Assembly: GCA_964528305.1 (NCBI GenBank)
Contig: CAZGSD010000002.1
Coordinates: 136,832-200,831, forward strand
DNA from: CAZGSD01 sp964528305
Lineage (GTDB): Bacteria > Patescibacteriota > Gracilibacteria > UBA1369
Reading direction: 5' to 3'
Length of the DNA stretch: 64,000 bases
A program made the translations under genes and the position numbers. Below the pieces are notes generated by a model. It was not told the origin of the DNA. It saw nothing but the letters and a program-made list of their open reading frames with translations, and made no database searches. Within the stretch, counting starts at the first letter, position 1. Every line of letters begins with the position of its first letter. This document shows positions 43,943 to 53,672 of this stretch, piece by piece.

Positions 43943-44395
43943 TTAGGAATCAGCTTTAATAACAACCCGCAGAGAAGCCTTTACACCATCTCCCAATTTG
44001 ATCTCCACTCGATGCTCTCCTACCTCTTTCAAATGCAATGCACTTGGAAAATTATTTTTAGCCAAACGAATTTTAACCTTATCAACCAATATTTTAATCA
44101 AATCATCAACTGTAATTGACGCATATAATTTAACTCCATTAGCCCGTCCACGAATTTCCACCGGCTCAGCCTCTAAACGAGATTTTACCATAGACTGTTC
44201 CTCACGCAGACGATCTTTTTCCACCACAGCCTTTTCCATCTTTAATTTAGCTTGCTTAACCATTTCATCAGTCGCTGCTCTAGCCAACTTTTTTGGCGCC
44301 AAAAAATTCAAATAATATCCATCAGCAACATTTTTCACCTCACCTTGACGTGCAATACCCTTCACATTGCTCAAAAAAACTACTTTCATAGACAC
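43943..44395 (-). CDS. rplI: 50S ribosomal protein L9
   Basis: 150 residues: MKVVFLSNVKGIARQGEVKNVADGYYLNFLAPKKLA is the L9 N-domain, then the long connecting helix and a C-terminal domain. Several CPR groups lack L9, so its presence helps to place the organism. It begins 5 nt after the peptide-binding protein gene. Confidence 0.95.
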   Translation of the reverse strand: MSMKVVFLSNVKGIARQGEVKNVADGYYLNFLAPKKLARAATDEMVKQAKLKMEKAVVEKDRLREEQSMVKSRLEAEPVEIRGRANGVKLYASITVDDLIKILVDKVKIRLAKNNFPSALHLKEVGEHRVEIKLGDGVKASLRVVIKADS

Positions 44396-44400
44396 ACAAG

Positions 44401-45683
44401 TTAATTACTACACTCTTTACCTATACACCAATCAGCCACATTCACAAAACGATCACTTTCATAAGCCAATCCATTTAAATCAATATTTTGCACCTTACCA
44501 TCACTTAAAAATTGATAATTTGGCCTATAAAGGAACAAAGCAGGCACCTCAGCAGAAATAATTTCCGCTAATTTTTTCAATCGCTCAGCCTTTTCATCAT
44601 GCTCAAAAGTTTGGCGAATCCTTTCTATCTGTTGATCAGCAGCAAAACTACTGAATTTAGATAAATTCAAACCATTCTCACCAACCTGACTAGAATGCCA
44701 AAAAGGATAGGTATCAAGATTATAGCCCATGTTTTGTCCAGCTAAAATCATATCATAAGTTTTGGTTTTAATAGCCTGGAGATAATCACTTTCAGGCAAT
44801 GCCACTATATTGACCTTTACCCCACCTTTTTCCCATGATCTTACCAAAAAATCCCAAATCTTAGCATTCTCCAAAGCCTGCGGAGAATCAGCCTCCGTCT
44901 GCCGAACCAACAGATTCAACTCCAATTCTTTACCTTTAGCATCACGACGATACTTCTCTCCAGCCAAAACTTGCCCATCTTTATCTTTTTTAAAACNNNN
45001 NNNNNNNNNNNNNNNNNNNNNNNNNNNNNNNNNNNNNNNNNNNNNNNNNNNNNNNNNNNNNNNNNNNNNNNNNNNNNNNNNNNNNNNNNNNNNNNNGGCA
45101 AAATCCCAACATTTAGATTAGTTATAAAAAACGCATTGGGCCGGTTCAAAATAAATTTAAAAGACTTATCATCAATTTTCTCTATTTTCACACCTTGAAA
45201 ATTAGCTTTCAAAATAATGTTTTGGAACTTCTCATCCTGTATTAAAGAAAAAGTAAACAAAACATCATCCACAGTTACAGGCTGACCATCATGCCACAAA
45301 CCCCCATCCCGCAAAGTAAAAATATACTCCTTTTTATCATCACTAATAGTCCAATCCGCCAAATCAGGCACAAAATCTCTAGTTTTTGTGTCATATTTGA
45401 GCAGGCCAGCAAAAACCAACGAAGACACCTCACGATTAGCTTGAGAAAAATCATTATACAGAGGATTTACCAACACCGGCCTAGCTGAAATTATTCCTTC
45501 AGTATAAACTCCACTTTCCGCCAAAACCCCAGTTGGACTAAACACGCTTAAAGCGGCCCTAAAACAAAAAAACAAAAAGAATAAAACCGCAACAGCAGTC
45601 AAAACCTTTTCCTCCAAAGAATAAGCTCTCAATACACGCCACATCGTCGCCCAGATTTTAAGTTGATTTTTAGAATTCAACAT
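44401..45683 (-). CDS. Peptide-type solute-binding protein (SBP_bac_5), broken by scaffold gap
   Basis: The N-terminal half (from 45683) has a membrane anchor (VLTAVAVLFFLFFCFRAAL) and VNPLYNDFSQANREVSSLVFAGLLKYD, then LRDGGLWHDGQPVTVDDVLFTF, typical of OppA/DppA. The C-terminal half ends at 44401 with AEVPALFLYRPNYQFLS and a Cys-rich end. The two halves are in different frames across the 100-N gap at 44997-45096, so the gap length is not real. Family length (about 500-550) implies about 120 or more residues missing. It is anchored by a helix, not a lipobox. A paralogue lies at 60790-62334. Confidence 0.88.
44997..45096. other. Scaffold gap of 100 Ns in the peptide-binding protein gene
   Basis: Exactly 100 Ns, not consistent with the reading frame on both sides. 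Confidence 0.99.
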
Positions 45684-45722
45684 TGATTAATACCAAAATT
45701 AGGGCGAATCTTTATAAACTAT

Positions 45723-45944
45723 CTAGGCCACAAAAATGAAAGCCACAGCGCCCAGAACGAACAAGACAGTCAAAACAATGGTCGCATTAAAAATCACTTT
45801 TTCCGCCCCTCTTCTAGTAGATTGAAAAGAAGTTGGAGTGGAGCTCATAGCGCCTGATAATCCAGCAGTTTTATTTTGCATTAAAATTGCCAAAATCAAC
45901 AATACAGAGACAATTAACTGGAAGTATTTCAAAAAAGTAAGCAT
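45723..45944 (-). CDS. secG: Preprotein translocase subunit SecG
   Basis: 73 residues, two membrane helices (LKYFQLIVSVLLILAILMQ and VIFNATIVLTVLFVLGAVAFIFV) joined by the SecG loop AGLSGAMSSTPTSFQSTRRGAEK, matching the family's GLSG----F--RG pattern. It assists SecYE in protein export. It lies 39 nt upstream of the peptide-binding protein gene. Confidence 0.92.
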   Translation of the reverse strand: MLTFLKYFQLIVSVLLILAILMQNKTAGLSGAMSSTPTSFQSTRRGAEKVIFNATIVLTVLFVLGAVAFIFVA

Positions 45945-46038
45945 AGAACCTTAAGGATTAGAATTTGCAACACGGCCATTTATAGCACAAGTAACATCAA
46001 ACGGTCAAACCGCACTACGGAAACCCTAAAAACGATTT

Positions 46039-49000
46039 TCATAGCTTCCGTTTAACAGCTATTTTAAGACTATATTCATCAATAGTCAGTTCTGCTTCTT
46101 TGTCCCAGTCCAAATCTCCCTTTTGAATCAATTCATCCGCCAAAGTCTCCCTACTAATATAGTCCGCATGAGCTGTAATGGCAGCAGCTAGAGCTTTTGG
46201 AGCTATAACATCCAAAATTATGTGATCACTCACCTCATAACCAGCTTCACGACGTAAATCCTGAACAGCACGAACAACTTCACGAGCATATCCCTCTTCC
46301 AAAAGCCCTTGATCGATTTTTGTATACAGAGCCACAGTAACGCCATTATCACTAGCAGCCTCAACCCCATCATTCAAACCGCTAGACATCGTTTCCAAAG
46401 TAAACTCTTCACCTGTTAAACGAACCTGATTACCATCACCAACTGTTAAATTAGTCATAATCACATCACCATCTTCCTCAACAAAATGCCCTTCACGAGC
46501 TTCAGCTATAATCTGCTGAACCAAAGAACCGAATTTTGGCCCCAATAACTTAGCATTGGGTTTTAATATTTTTTTAACCAAATCTCCCGCATCTTTCAAA
46601 TCAATAAATTTTAATTCTTTAACATTCAATTCTTCCATAATTACCTCGCCCTGATCTTGAACACTTTTTTTATTCACGCGTGCCGGCAGAGCTACCTCCA
46701 CCAAAGACAAAGGCTGTCGAACCCTTATCTTGGATTTGGCACGAATTTGATGCCCCAAACCAACTACAGCCCTAACCATGGCATTTTGCTCATTCAACTC
46801 GGCAGCAACATATTGAGACCGATATTTTGGCCAATCTGCCAAATGTACAGATTCCCCTCCAGTTAAATTAGTATAAATCTCTTCAGATAAATAAGGCATA
46901 AATGGGGCCAACAACTTCGCAAAAACAACCAGCACAGTATAAAGTGTTTGATAAGCTTCGTTTTTATCCGAATCATTTTCAGATTTCCAAAAACGACGCC
47001 TGGATCTACGTATATACCAATTAGAAAGATTATCCACAAATTCAACCATTGGCCGAGTAGCCTTCATCAAATTATAAGACTCCATCTGTTCATCAACCTG
47101 GGCAATTAAAGTATTCAATTCAGACAATATCCACTTGTCCAAGGCATTTTGAGGCTGAAATTTCTTCTCCAATTTATCAGGATTCCAACCATCAATATTG
47201 GCATAAGTCACAAAAAAACTATAAGTATTCCAGATAGTTAAATTAAATTTCTTCAAAAATTCATCCACGTGCTGCTCAGAAAATCTCACCCCATCTCCCA
47301 AAACCACCGGAGATTGATATAAGTAAAATCTCACAGCATCAACACCCTTACTAGCAAACAAAGCAGTCGGGTCAGGATAATTTTTCTTGCTTTTGGAAAG
47401 CTTTTCTCCATCAGCCGCATTGATGTGACCCGTACAGATAGCATTTTGAAAAGCCGGTCTATCAAACAAAATAGTCGACAAAACATTCAAGGTATAAAAC
47501 CACCCACGAGTTTGATCTATAGCCTCTATGATAAAATCCGCCGGGAAATTTTTTTCAAATAAATCTTTATTCTCAAAAGGATAATGCAGCTGAGCATAAG
47601 GCATCGAGCCACTTTCAAACCAGCAATCAAAAACATCCGGAATTCTTTTCATCAAATATTTCTCATCATCACTATCCAAATGATCAGGATGACGGAAGGT
47701 AATTTCATCAATAAAAGGCTTGTGTAAATCCAATTTACCCTCGTCATTAAGTGGTAATCGGCCCGCTAATTTTTCCAACTCAGCGATGGAACCAACACAA
47801 ATCATATCCCCATTGGCATTTTGCCAAATCGGCAGTGGACAACCCCAGTAACGGCTGCGTGAAATACTCCAGTCTCGAGCACCCTCCAACCATTTTCCAA
47901 AACGCCCATCCCGAATATGCTCTGGCTGCCAATTAATTTTTTGATTATTAGCCATCATGGCGTCTTTCACTGCCGTCACTTTAATATACCAAGAATCCGT
48001 CACGTAATTCAAAAGGGGCGTGTCAGTACGCTCACAATGAGGATAAGAATGCCGATAATTTTCTGCAGAAAAAAAGAGTCCCCTCTCCTGTAACCACTTA
48101 CCAATATTCTGATCCTGACCTTTCACATACTTGCCCGCGAAATCCACCACTTCAGATTTGAAATTACCATTCATTTCCACGTGAACAATCGGCTTCAGAC
48201 CATGAGCACTTATCAAGTTGTAGTCATCCTCACCAAATCCGCCAGCAATATGCACTATACCCGTACCAGATTCAGTAGTGACGAAATCAGCAGGGAAAAT
48301 CTGGAATAAATCCTCAGCCACATAATAATCAAACAACGGTTTATATCTCTTACCAACAAGATCCTTGGCCTTCACTTCTTTTAAAACTTCAAACTCTCTA
48401 TCCTGAAAAACCTGTTCCACACGATCTTTGGCCACAATAAATTTCTCTCCAGCCGATTCCAACAAGACATATTTGATCTTTGGCCCAATAGCCAAAGCCT
48501 GATTACCAGGCAAAGTCCAAGGAGTAGTCGTCCAAGCCAGTAAAAAAACTCCTGGCTGATCAACTACTTCAAATTTAGCCGTCAAAGAATAATCGGTAAT
48601 ATCTTTATAATTCAAAGATGCCTCAAAATTACTCAACGGAGTCTCTAAACCAGTCGAAATATGCATGGGTTTATAACCTTTGTAAACCAGACCCTTATCC
48701 CAAATTTGTCGGAATCCCCACCAAATCGACTCCATATAATCATTATCCAATGTGGCATAGCCATTTTCAAAATCCACCCAACGCCCCAATCTATCCATCA
48801 CCTGTTCCCACTCTCTCGTATAGAGAAAAACCGACTCTCGACAATCCGCATTGAATTTTTTGATGCCAACTTTTTCTATATCGGCCTTACCACGGATATT
48901 GTGAGCTTTTTCTATAGCGTATTCCACCGGCACTCCATGACAGTCCCACCCCGCTACGCGGGGCACATAGAATCCACGCATAGTCCAATACCTGGCTAGA

Positions 49001-49203
49001 GCATCCTTCACAGCGCTTATCATCAAATGGCCATAATGTGGCAAACCATTGGCAAAAGGAGGCCCATCAAAAAAGACTTTTTTCTCAGCCTGTAAACGCT
49101 GATCTAATGATTTTTGAAAAATCCCCTTCTTCTGCCAAAACGCCAGTTTTTCCAACTCCAATTGCGCCAAATCCTGATTGTTTTTTACCGCTTTAAAAGA
49201 CAT
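46039..49203 (-). CDS. ileS: Isoleucyl-tRNA synthetase, eukaryote-like (type 2)
   Basis: 1054 residues. The HIGH-type motif is in FANGLPHYGHLMISAVKD and the KMSKS loop is GEKLSKSKKNYPDP. The editing domain (CP1) carries LLAWTTTPWTLPGNQALAIG. The opening region AGWDCHGVPVEYAIEK, the anticodon-binding part and the C-terminal extension (from about 830) match the IleS2 group found in eukaryotes and some bacteria, often mupirocin-insensitive. The upstream gap of 52 nt has no T-box. Confidence 0.95.
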   Translation of the reverse strand: MSFKAVKNNQDLAQLELEKLAFWQKKGIFQKSLDQRLQAEKKVFFDGPPFANGLPHYGHLMISAVKDALARYWTMRGFYVPRVAGWDCHGVPVEYAIEKAHNIRGKADIEKVGIKKFNADCRESVFLYTREWEQVMDRLGRWVDFENGYATLDNDYMESIWWGFRQIWDKGLVYKGYKPMHISTGLETPLSNFEASLNYKDITDYSLTAKFEVVDQPGVFLLAWTTTPWTLPGNQALAIGPKIKYVLLESAGEKFIVAKDRVEQVFQDREFEVLKEVKAKDLVGKRYKPLFDYYVAEDLFQIFPADFVTTESGTGIVHIAGGFGEDDYNLISAHGLKPIVHVEMNGNFKSEVVDFAGKYVKGQDQNIGKWLQERGLFFSAENYRHSYPHCERTDTPLLNYVTDSWYIKVTAVKDAMMANNQKINWQPEHIRDGRFGKWLEGARDWSISRSRYWGCPLPIWQNANGDMICVGSIAELEKLAGRLPLNDEGKLDLHKPFIDEITFRHPDHLDSDDEKYLMKRIPDVFDCWFESGSMPYAQLHYPFENKDLFEKNFPADFIIEAIDQTRGWFYTLNVLSTILFDRPAFQNAICTGHINAADGEKLSKSKKNYPDPTALFASKGVDAVRFYLYQSPVVLGDGVRFSEQHVDEFLKKFNLTIWNTYSFFVTYANIDGWNPDKLEKKFQPQNALDKWILSELNTLIAQVDEQMESYNLMKATRPMVEFVDNLSNWYIRRSRRRFWKSENDSDKNEAYQTLYTVLVVFAKLLAPFMPYLSEEIYTNLTGGESVHLADWPKYRSQYVAAELNEQNAMVRAVVGLGHQIRAKSKIRVRQPLSLVEVALPARVNKKSVQDQGEVIMEELNVKELKFIDLKDAGDLVKKILKPNAKLLGPKFGSLVQQIIAEAREGHFVEEDGDVIMTNLTVGDGNQVRLTGEEFTLETMSSGLNDGVEAASDNGVTVALYTKIDQGLLEEGYAREVVRAVQDLRREAGYEVSDHIILDVIAPKALAAAITAHADYISRETLADELIQKGDLDWDKEAELTIDEYSLKIAVKRKL

Positions 49204-49255
49204 GATTTGCTGATTTAGATAATTTTAAAATCTGACCAATAATCTCCCACGAACA

Positions 49256-50305
49256 TTAAGCCCGATTAGAAGCATAACGCCGCTGCAACATCGACATATA
49301 ATTTTGTTCTGCTGGTTTACGTTGATGGCCACGACAACTATCACTACAAGCATTCTCCATAGTCACCGCACATTTTTCACAACAGATAAACAAAGCATTA
49401 CAAGCCGCATTAACACAGTTAATGTAAACATCACATGGGTCTGAACAATGCAAACAGCTAGCAATCACACGATCTTTTTCTTTATTGATTGGCATAGCCA
49501 CGCGACGGTCAAAAACAAATAGAGATCCCTTCCAAAATTTATCTGGAAATTCCTTGCCATATGTCCCAATTCCACCATTTAACTGATAGACATTTTTGAA
49601 ACCACGCATTTTCAAATAAGCAGTACCAGTTTCACAACGCACTCCATAAGTACAATAAGCCACAACTTTTTTATCTTTGAGATGCTCAATTTGATCCACG
49701 GCCTGTGGTAATTCTCTAAAACTAGCCATTTCCAGAGGAACAGATTTTTCAAAACGCCCCAAATCATATTCATAACGATTACGCATATCTACCAAAACCA
49801 CATCATTATCATTTTCAATCATTTGGTTAAGCTGTTCGGGAGAGATATGCTCACCACAATTTTCTGCTCTTACACCAGGCACACGCAAAGTTACCAATTC
49901 CTCCTTCACCCGCACGAAAATTTTGGTAAAAGTAAATTGATCACCAATATCTTCCTTGAACCACAAATCAGCCAATCTCGGATCTGACCAACACATTTTT
50001 TTATACTCTTCAATTTTCTCCCGAGGCGCCGCACAAGTACCATTAATGCCCAGTTTAGAAATCAAAATACGACCTTTAATGCCATTTTCACGACACCAGC
50101 GCAAATGATCCTCAGCAAATTGTTCAGGATTATCAATATTTACATATTTGTAATAAGTAAGAACCACATAAGGGATCTTTGGGGCATCCAGATCTATTTT
50201 GGCTGCCTCCATTTGAGCACGTCGGGCGGCTTTTCTAGCCAAACGCTCTCTACGGGCCAGCTCAGCCGGAGCCAAATTCCCCATATCAGTAGAAACGGCT
50301 GTCAT
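49256..50305 (-). CDS. trhO: Rhodanese-type tRNA uridine(34) hydroxylase TrhO
   Basis: 349 residues. After a basic helical start, the N-terminal domain has VVLTYYKYVNIDNPEQFAEDHLRWCRENGIKGRILISKLGINGTCA, matching YceA/TrhO. The rhodanese domain has VLVDMRNRYEYDLGRF and the active-site loop YCTYGVRCETG, with catalytic Cys kept but the usual CTGGIRC changed to CTYGVRC. A Cys-rich C-terminal segment (SCLHCSDPCDVYINCVNAAC) follows, as in TrhO. The enzyme makes ho5U34, typically in tRNAs for four-codon boxes such as the tRNA-Val(TAC) at 54602-54677. Confidence 0.9.
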   Translation of the reverse strand: MTAVSTDMGNLAPAELARRERLARKAARRAQMEAAKIDLDAPKIPYVVLTYYKYVNIDNPEQFAEDHLRWCRENGIKGRILISKLGINGTCAAPREKIEEYKKMCWSDPRLADLWFKEDIGDQFTFTKIFVRVKEELVTLRVPGVRAENCGEHISPEQLNQMIENDNDVVLVDMRNRYEYDLGRFEKSVPLEMASFRELPQAVDQIEHLKDKKVVAYCTYGVRCETGTAYLKMRGFKNVYQLNGGIGTYGKEFPDKFWKGSLFVFDRRVAMPINKEKDRVIASCLHCSDPCDVYINCVNAACNALFICCEKCAVTMENACSDSCRGHQRKPAEQNYMSMLQRRYASNRA

Positions 50306-50378
50306 AAAGAAAAAACTTAAACTTTAAAGCAGCCGCAATATAGCATTTTTATCGAAATCTCAAAAGGAAAATAAATTG

Positions 50379-50406
50379 TTGACTTGTCATTGCGGCTCAC
50401 TAAAAT
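50379..50406 (+). promoter_or_regulatory. Candidate aspartokinase promoter
   Basis: TTGACT (50379-50384) and TAAAAT (50401-50406) with a 16-nt spacer, 37 nt before the ATG. No lysine riboswitch or leader structure precedes it. Confidence 0.6.
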
Positions 50407-50443
50407 AACCACATCATAAGCACAACCGTTATCATCAAGTATT

Positions 50444-52009
50444 ATGCGTCAAACTCCAGAAAAAAAAATCACCGTAAATAAAATTGGTGGCTCCAATATG
50501 AGTCAGTTAAATCAGGTATTAAATCTTGTGAAATTTCTACAAGAAAACGGTGAAAGTCCTGTTTTGGTAGTATCAGCATTCCAGGGAGTGACCGATGCTC
50601 TCATTCAAGCTCTCGATCAACTGGACGGTCAAGACTATACGCCACCAGATATCGAGCAAGCTATAACCCCAGTTTTAGAAATTATAAAACAAAAAATTTC
50701 CGAATTTATTAAATCAGACACGCATAAACAAAAAGCCATAGACCATTTACAAAGAGAGTATCAATTATGCGTAGAGATTTTAATGACGCATAAAGCTGTC
50801 ACCACAACACTCAGCCCATCCCAACAAACATGGCCAACTCGAGATAAAATTGTCGCATTTGGAGAAAGAACAGTCATTGGCATTTTGGAAGCCTTTCTAG
50901 AAGCAAATAACATTCAGGCCACTGCAATCAATGACATAACATACTCCCAAAATGGTAAATCCAAACCATCTAAAAGTGAACTACACGAAGGTATTCAACG
51001 TGGCATAGCCGATAAACTACAAGGACATATCACAGAGATCCATGATCGTATACTGATTATAGGTGGACATATCACAAACGTAGGCAACGGTATGGTTATA
51101 GAAATTGGCCGCAGTTATACAGACACAACAGCCGTAGACACAACTGCCGCTTTAAAAAACTTATTAAATACTGACGTCGCCGCCACAGTAGCCTGGAAAG
51201 ACGTAGCTGGCATTATGAGTAGTGACCCCAAACAACTCGATCGAGCTGTAAACACAGCCATACGTCATCCTGATATTTCACTGGACGAAGCCATGGAAAT
51301 GGCAGGAGCAAACTCCACCGTTATGCAAGTTGATTCTTTAGCACTAGCCAAAGAAGCAGGAATTCCACTAGTGTTAAAAAACATCCAAAAACCCGGCGAA
51401 GATGGCACAACTTTTCACGTAGAAGAAGTAACAACCAATCTCCCATTCAAAATAGTCATGGCCAATCGTCTCGAGGACACAATTTCTTGCAAAATCCCTC
51501 AAATGGCAACACAATCAGGATTCGCAGCTGCTCTAACAGAAGCTTTCGCAAAAAACGGTATTAGTCTTAATGACATAATAACCTCTAGTACTACCATTGA
51601 TTTCACTATCAATCTACCACCAGACAAAGCAGATCGCGATGAATTGAGAAAACGCATACGCAAAACATTACAACAAATCCGCCGCCTAGAAATCAACGGA
51701 GAAATACACGTTTGTAAATCTCAATGGCGTAAAGAACATCAAGCCAATTTAGTTATCATCGGCAATGAAATGCGCAACACTGCCGGAATACTCAGCAACA
51801 TCACTGGAGTTCTAGCAGCTCTCGGCATAAATATTGAAATGGCTTCACAAACCGCCGCACAACGACAAATCTCCTTTCACATAGATCACAAAGACGCATT
51901 GCGCGCAGTACAAGCATTACACCGGGTATTTTTGGACAAAGATAAAAAATACGTCCAAGAAGAAATTACCCCTAGAATGACAGCCAACACAGAAAGGTTT
52001 TTACGATAA
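50444..52009 (+). CDS. Aspartokinase-family protein with C-terminal ACT domains
   Basis: 521 residues. The kinase opens ITVNKIGGSNMSQLNQVLNL, close to the KIGGTSMS form of ectoine-type aspartokinases and unlike the KFGGTS form. Other motifs: VLVVSAFQGVTDALI, AFGERTVIGILEAFLEA, IIGGHITNVGNGMVIEIGRSYTDTTAVDTTAAL and DVAGIMSSDPKQLD. Two ACT domains follow (from about 370 and 440; the latter with NTAGILSNITGVLAALGINIEMASQ). It would make aspartyl phosphate for lysine, threonine or methionine; no other gene of those pathways is here, which is odd for a CPR-type genome. Confidence 0.88.
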   Translation: MRQTPEKKITVNKIGGSNMSQLNQVLNLVKFLQENGESPVLVVSAFQGVTDALIQALDQLDGQDYTPPDIEQAITPVLEIIKQKISEFIKSDTHKQKAIDHLQREYQLCVEILMTHKAVTTTLSPSQQTWPTRDKIVAFGERTVIGILEAFLEANNIQATAINDITYSQNGKSKPSKSELHEGIQRGIADKLQGHITEIHDRILIIGGHITNVGNGMVIEIGRSYTDTTAVDTTAALKNLLNTDVAATVAWKDVAGIMSSDPKQLDRAVNTAIRHPDISLDEAMEMAGANSTVMQVDSLALAKEAGIPLVLKNIQKPGEDGTTFHVEEVTTNLPFKIVMANRLEDTISCKIPQMATQSGFAAALTEAFAKNGISLNDIITSSTTIDFTINLPPDKADRDELRKRIRKTLQQIRRLEINGEIHVCKSQWRKEHQANLVIIGNEMRNTAGILSNITGVLAALGINIEMASQTAAQRQISFHIDHKDALRAVQALHRVFLDKDKKYVQEEITPRMTANTERFLR

Positions 52010-52290
52010 TCATCGCTTTATCATGGTGGGGGCTATTACGCAAGAATTGAACCAGAAGCCAAAGGGTTGGTAAAGAAAAGGATGACTGTCGATGAATATT
52101 TGGAACATCAGCCAAAGGAAGAAATGATGATAAACAAATTACAAGTGTTTCGGACTCGGAAATGGAGGTCTGGCTTAGGGTGTATTGGCGACTTTCTGAG
52201 GGATTGTTCTTATTTTGGTATATTTGGCTGAAGGATAATACGGCTATGATGAAGGAGTTTGTGGAAGATGTAAAAGCGGTGATTTATTAG
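52010..52290 (+). pseudogene. Remnant of an unidentified gene, frameshifted
   Basis: Immediately after the aspartokinase stop, and in its frame, the + strand reads HGGGYYARIEPEAKGLVKK then MTVDEYLEHQPKEEMM. Around 52130-52150 protein-like sequence continues in another frame, DSEMEVWLRVYWRLSEG and FLFWYIWLKDNTAMMKEF, ending at a TAG at 52288-52290. The stretch is G-rich on the + strand, opposite to the rest of the window. It looks like a decayed coding gene of foreign origin; no family recognised. Its end overlaps the convergent DUF4238 gene by 4 nt. Confidence 0.5.
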
Positions 52291-53027
52291 ATTTTTTCTA
52301 AGAAACCGGGGTGACCCTTAGTATTTTCGAATGCCAAAAAAAGAAGGTCTTTTCTTGAGCCAACAGAATATTTTCTTGAATCGGAAACAATTAAATTATT
52401 TATACCTTCAGCCATTTGTTTATCCGTCTCGTGTTTGTAAAATATTAATTTATCGGCATCTTCCCAGGTCATAAGCAACTTTTTCGTAAGTGGCATGAAC
52501 TGGATTGGATAGTTTGAATACAAGAAGCAAGGATTATCTGAAGTTAAAAACTCTGAATCATCCTTAAGTGAATGGAAAGTAATCGCCTTCTTATAAAATG
52601 ATGCATGAATACTCATCTGTATCTTGAATCTTTCAAGAAAGTTTTCTATCTTATGTTTTTTACCTTTAATTTTATCAATTTCATTCACCATAAAAGGACT
52701 TCTTATGTACTGCCAAGAAATAAATTGTGTGAGGAGCGTAAAATCCTTTTGTTCTAATTTAGGAATATCCTCTGTTTCTTGAAGTTGCTTAACCAATGGA
52801 GCCCAATCGTCGTCCAGTCTCTTAAAAAGGACATCTTCCACTTCACTTGATCTACCAAATGGCAGATCAAATGTATTCATATCTTCTTCAAACATGATTT
52901 GCTTAGGATAGACCTCCTTGTACGGCGAATATTTATGAGTTTTATCAAATCGCCAAAGTTTACCAGAGGAATTGGTGAAGCCTTTGAGATAAAAAATCGG
53001 ACAATAATGATGATCAATTGAATGCAT
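52287..53027 (-). CDS. DUF4238 protein
   Basis: 246 residues. The opening HSIDHHYCPIFYLKGFTNSSGKLWRFDK is the DUF4238 signature (HHYvPqfyLkgF----g-l---dk). The middle QFISWQYIRSPFMVNEID and the late SDNPCFLYSN also fit. Function is unknown; such genes are patchily distributed and common in accessory DNA. No membrane segment. Base composition lacks the C-over-G skew of the neighbours. Part of a small island next to tRNA-Ala. Confidence 0.8.
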   Translation of the reverse strand: MHSIDHHYCPIFYLKGFTNSSGKLWRFDKTHKYSPYKEVYPKQIMFEEDMNTFDLPFGRSSEVEDVLFKRLDDDWAPLVKQLQETEDIPKLEQKDFTLLTQFISWQYIRSPFMVNEIDKIKGKKHKIENFLERFKIQMSIHASFYKKAITFHSLKDDSEFLTSDNPCFLYSNYPIQFMPLTKKLLMTWEDADKLIFYKHETDKQMAEGINNLIVSDSRKYSVGSRKDLLFLAFENTKGHPGFLEKI

Positions 53028-53096
53028 GAATAGCGTCTTAGCAAAATTTGATTCTAATGGAGTGCACCTAAGAAAGGTTTAGCCCGTATGCAAGGG

Positions 53097-53672
53097 CTAT
53101 GCTTTTACGATTTTGAGCGAGTCTAATATTTTGGAAAAATCTTTTTTAACAGTTTCTGCCACAGGTTCATCTATATCTGTGATTAGCAAGTTAAATACCA
53201 AGATAAATAATGGCAAGCATACAAAAACATTTTTACTAAAAGAAGTTGCCTTTAAACCATGACTTGTTTTTCCTTCAATGCTCAAAACTTTTCTCTTGGT
53301 CTCTCCAACAAGTATATTGTCTACTTTAGATATTTCATAATCACCACCTTCGAGCTTGAGCGCTCCAAGTATATGCATATAATTTTCTGAACTCATAAAA
53401 TCCTCGTTTTGAACAGACAAAACATCTTCAATTGTTTCGCTAGTTGGATTAACAAAAATTCTTAGAAGTGTATCGCATTTCGTTTGTCCATATGATGCTG
53501 GAATGCCGATTAGCTTATCAATCGTTGGATGATTTTTCTTTGCCATTTTTTTTAACACTGATATTTCATACCAATCCATTTGGCAATTAATAAATGAAAT
53601 TGAATAGGTGCTGTTTTCACCAAGCAATTTACCTGACAACTTCTTATTAAAATATTTTGAAAAATTAAACAT
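53097..53672 (-). CDS. Unknown island protein with a hydrophobic segment
   Basis: 191 residues from ATG 53672 (MFNFSKYFNKKLSGKLLG); a TTG lies 18 nt upstream. The N-terminal part is soluble, about 100 residues of mixed strand and helix (DKLIGIPASYGQTKCDTLLRIF). A single hydrophobic stretch (VFVCLPLFILVFNLLI) lies near residue 150, followed by an acidic helical end. No family recognised. It is 69 nt upstream of the DUF4238 gene on the same strand, possibly co-transcribed. Confidence 0.55.
   Translation of the reverse strand: MFNFSKYFNKKLSGKLLGENSTYSISFINCQMDWYEISVLKKMAKKNHPTIDKLIGIPASYGQTKCDTLLRIFVNPTSETIEDVLSVQNEDFMSSENYMHILGALKLEGGDYEISKVDNILVGETKRKVLSIEGKTSHGLKATSFSKNVFVCLPLFILVFNLLITDIDEPVAETVKKDFSKILDSLKIVKA

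Noticed and set aside
44810..45198. Plus-strand open frames crossing the N gap
   Set aside because: They exist only because Ns lack stops; they are antisense to the peptide-binding protein gene.
49204..49255. T-box upstream of ileS (and of tyrS at 18005-18063)
   Set aside because: The spaces are 52 and 59 nt, too short, and have no T-box sequence or terminator.
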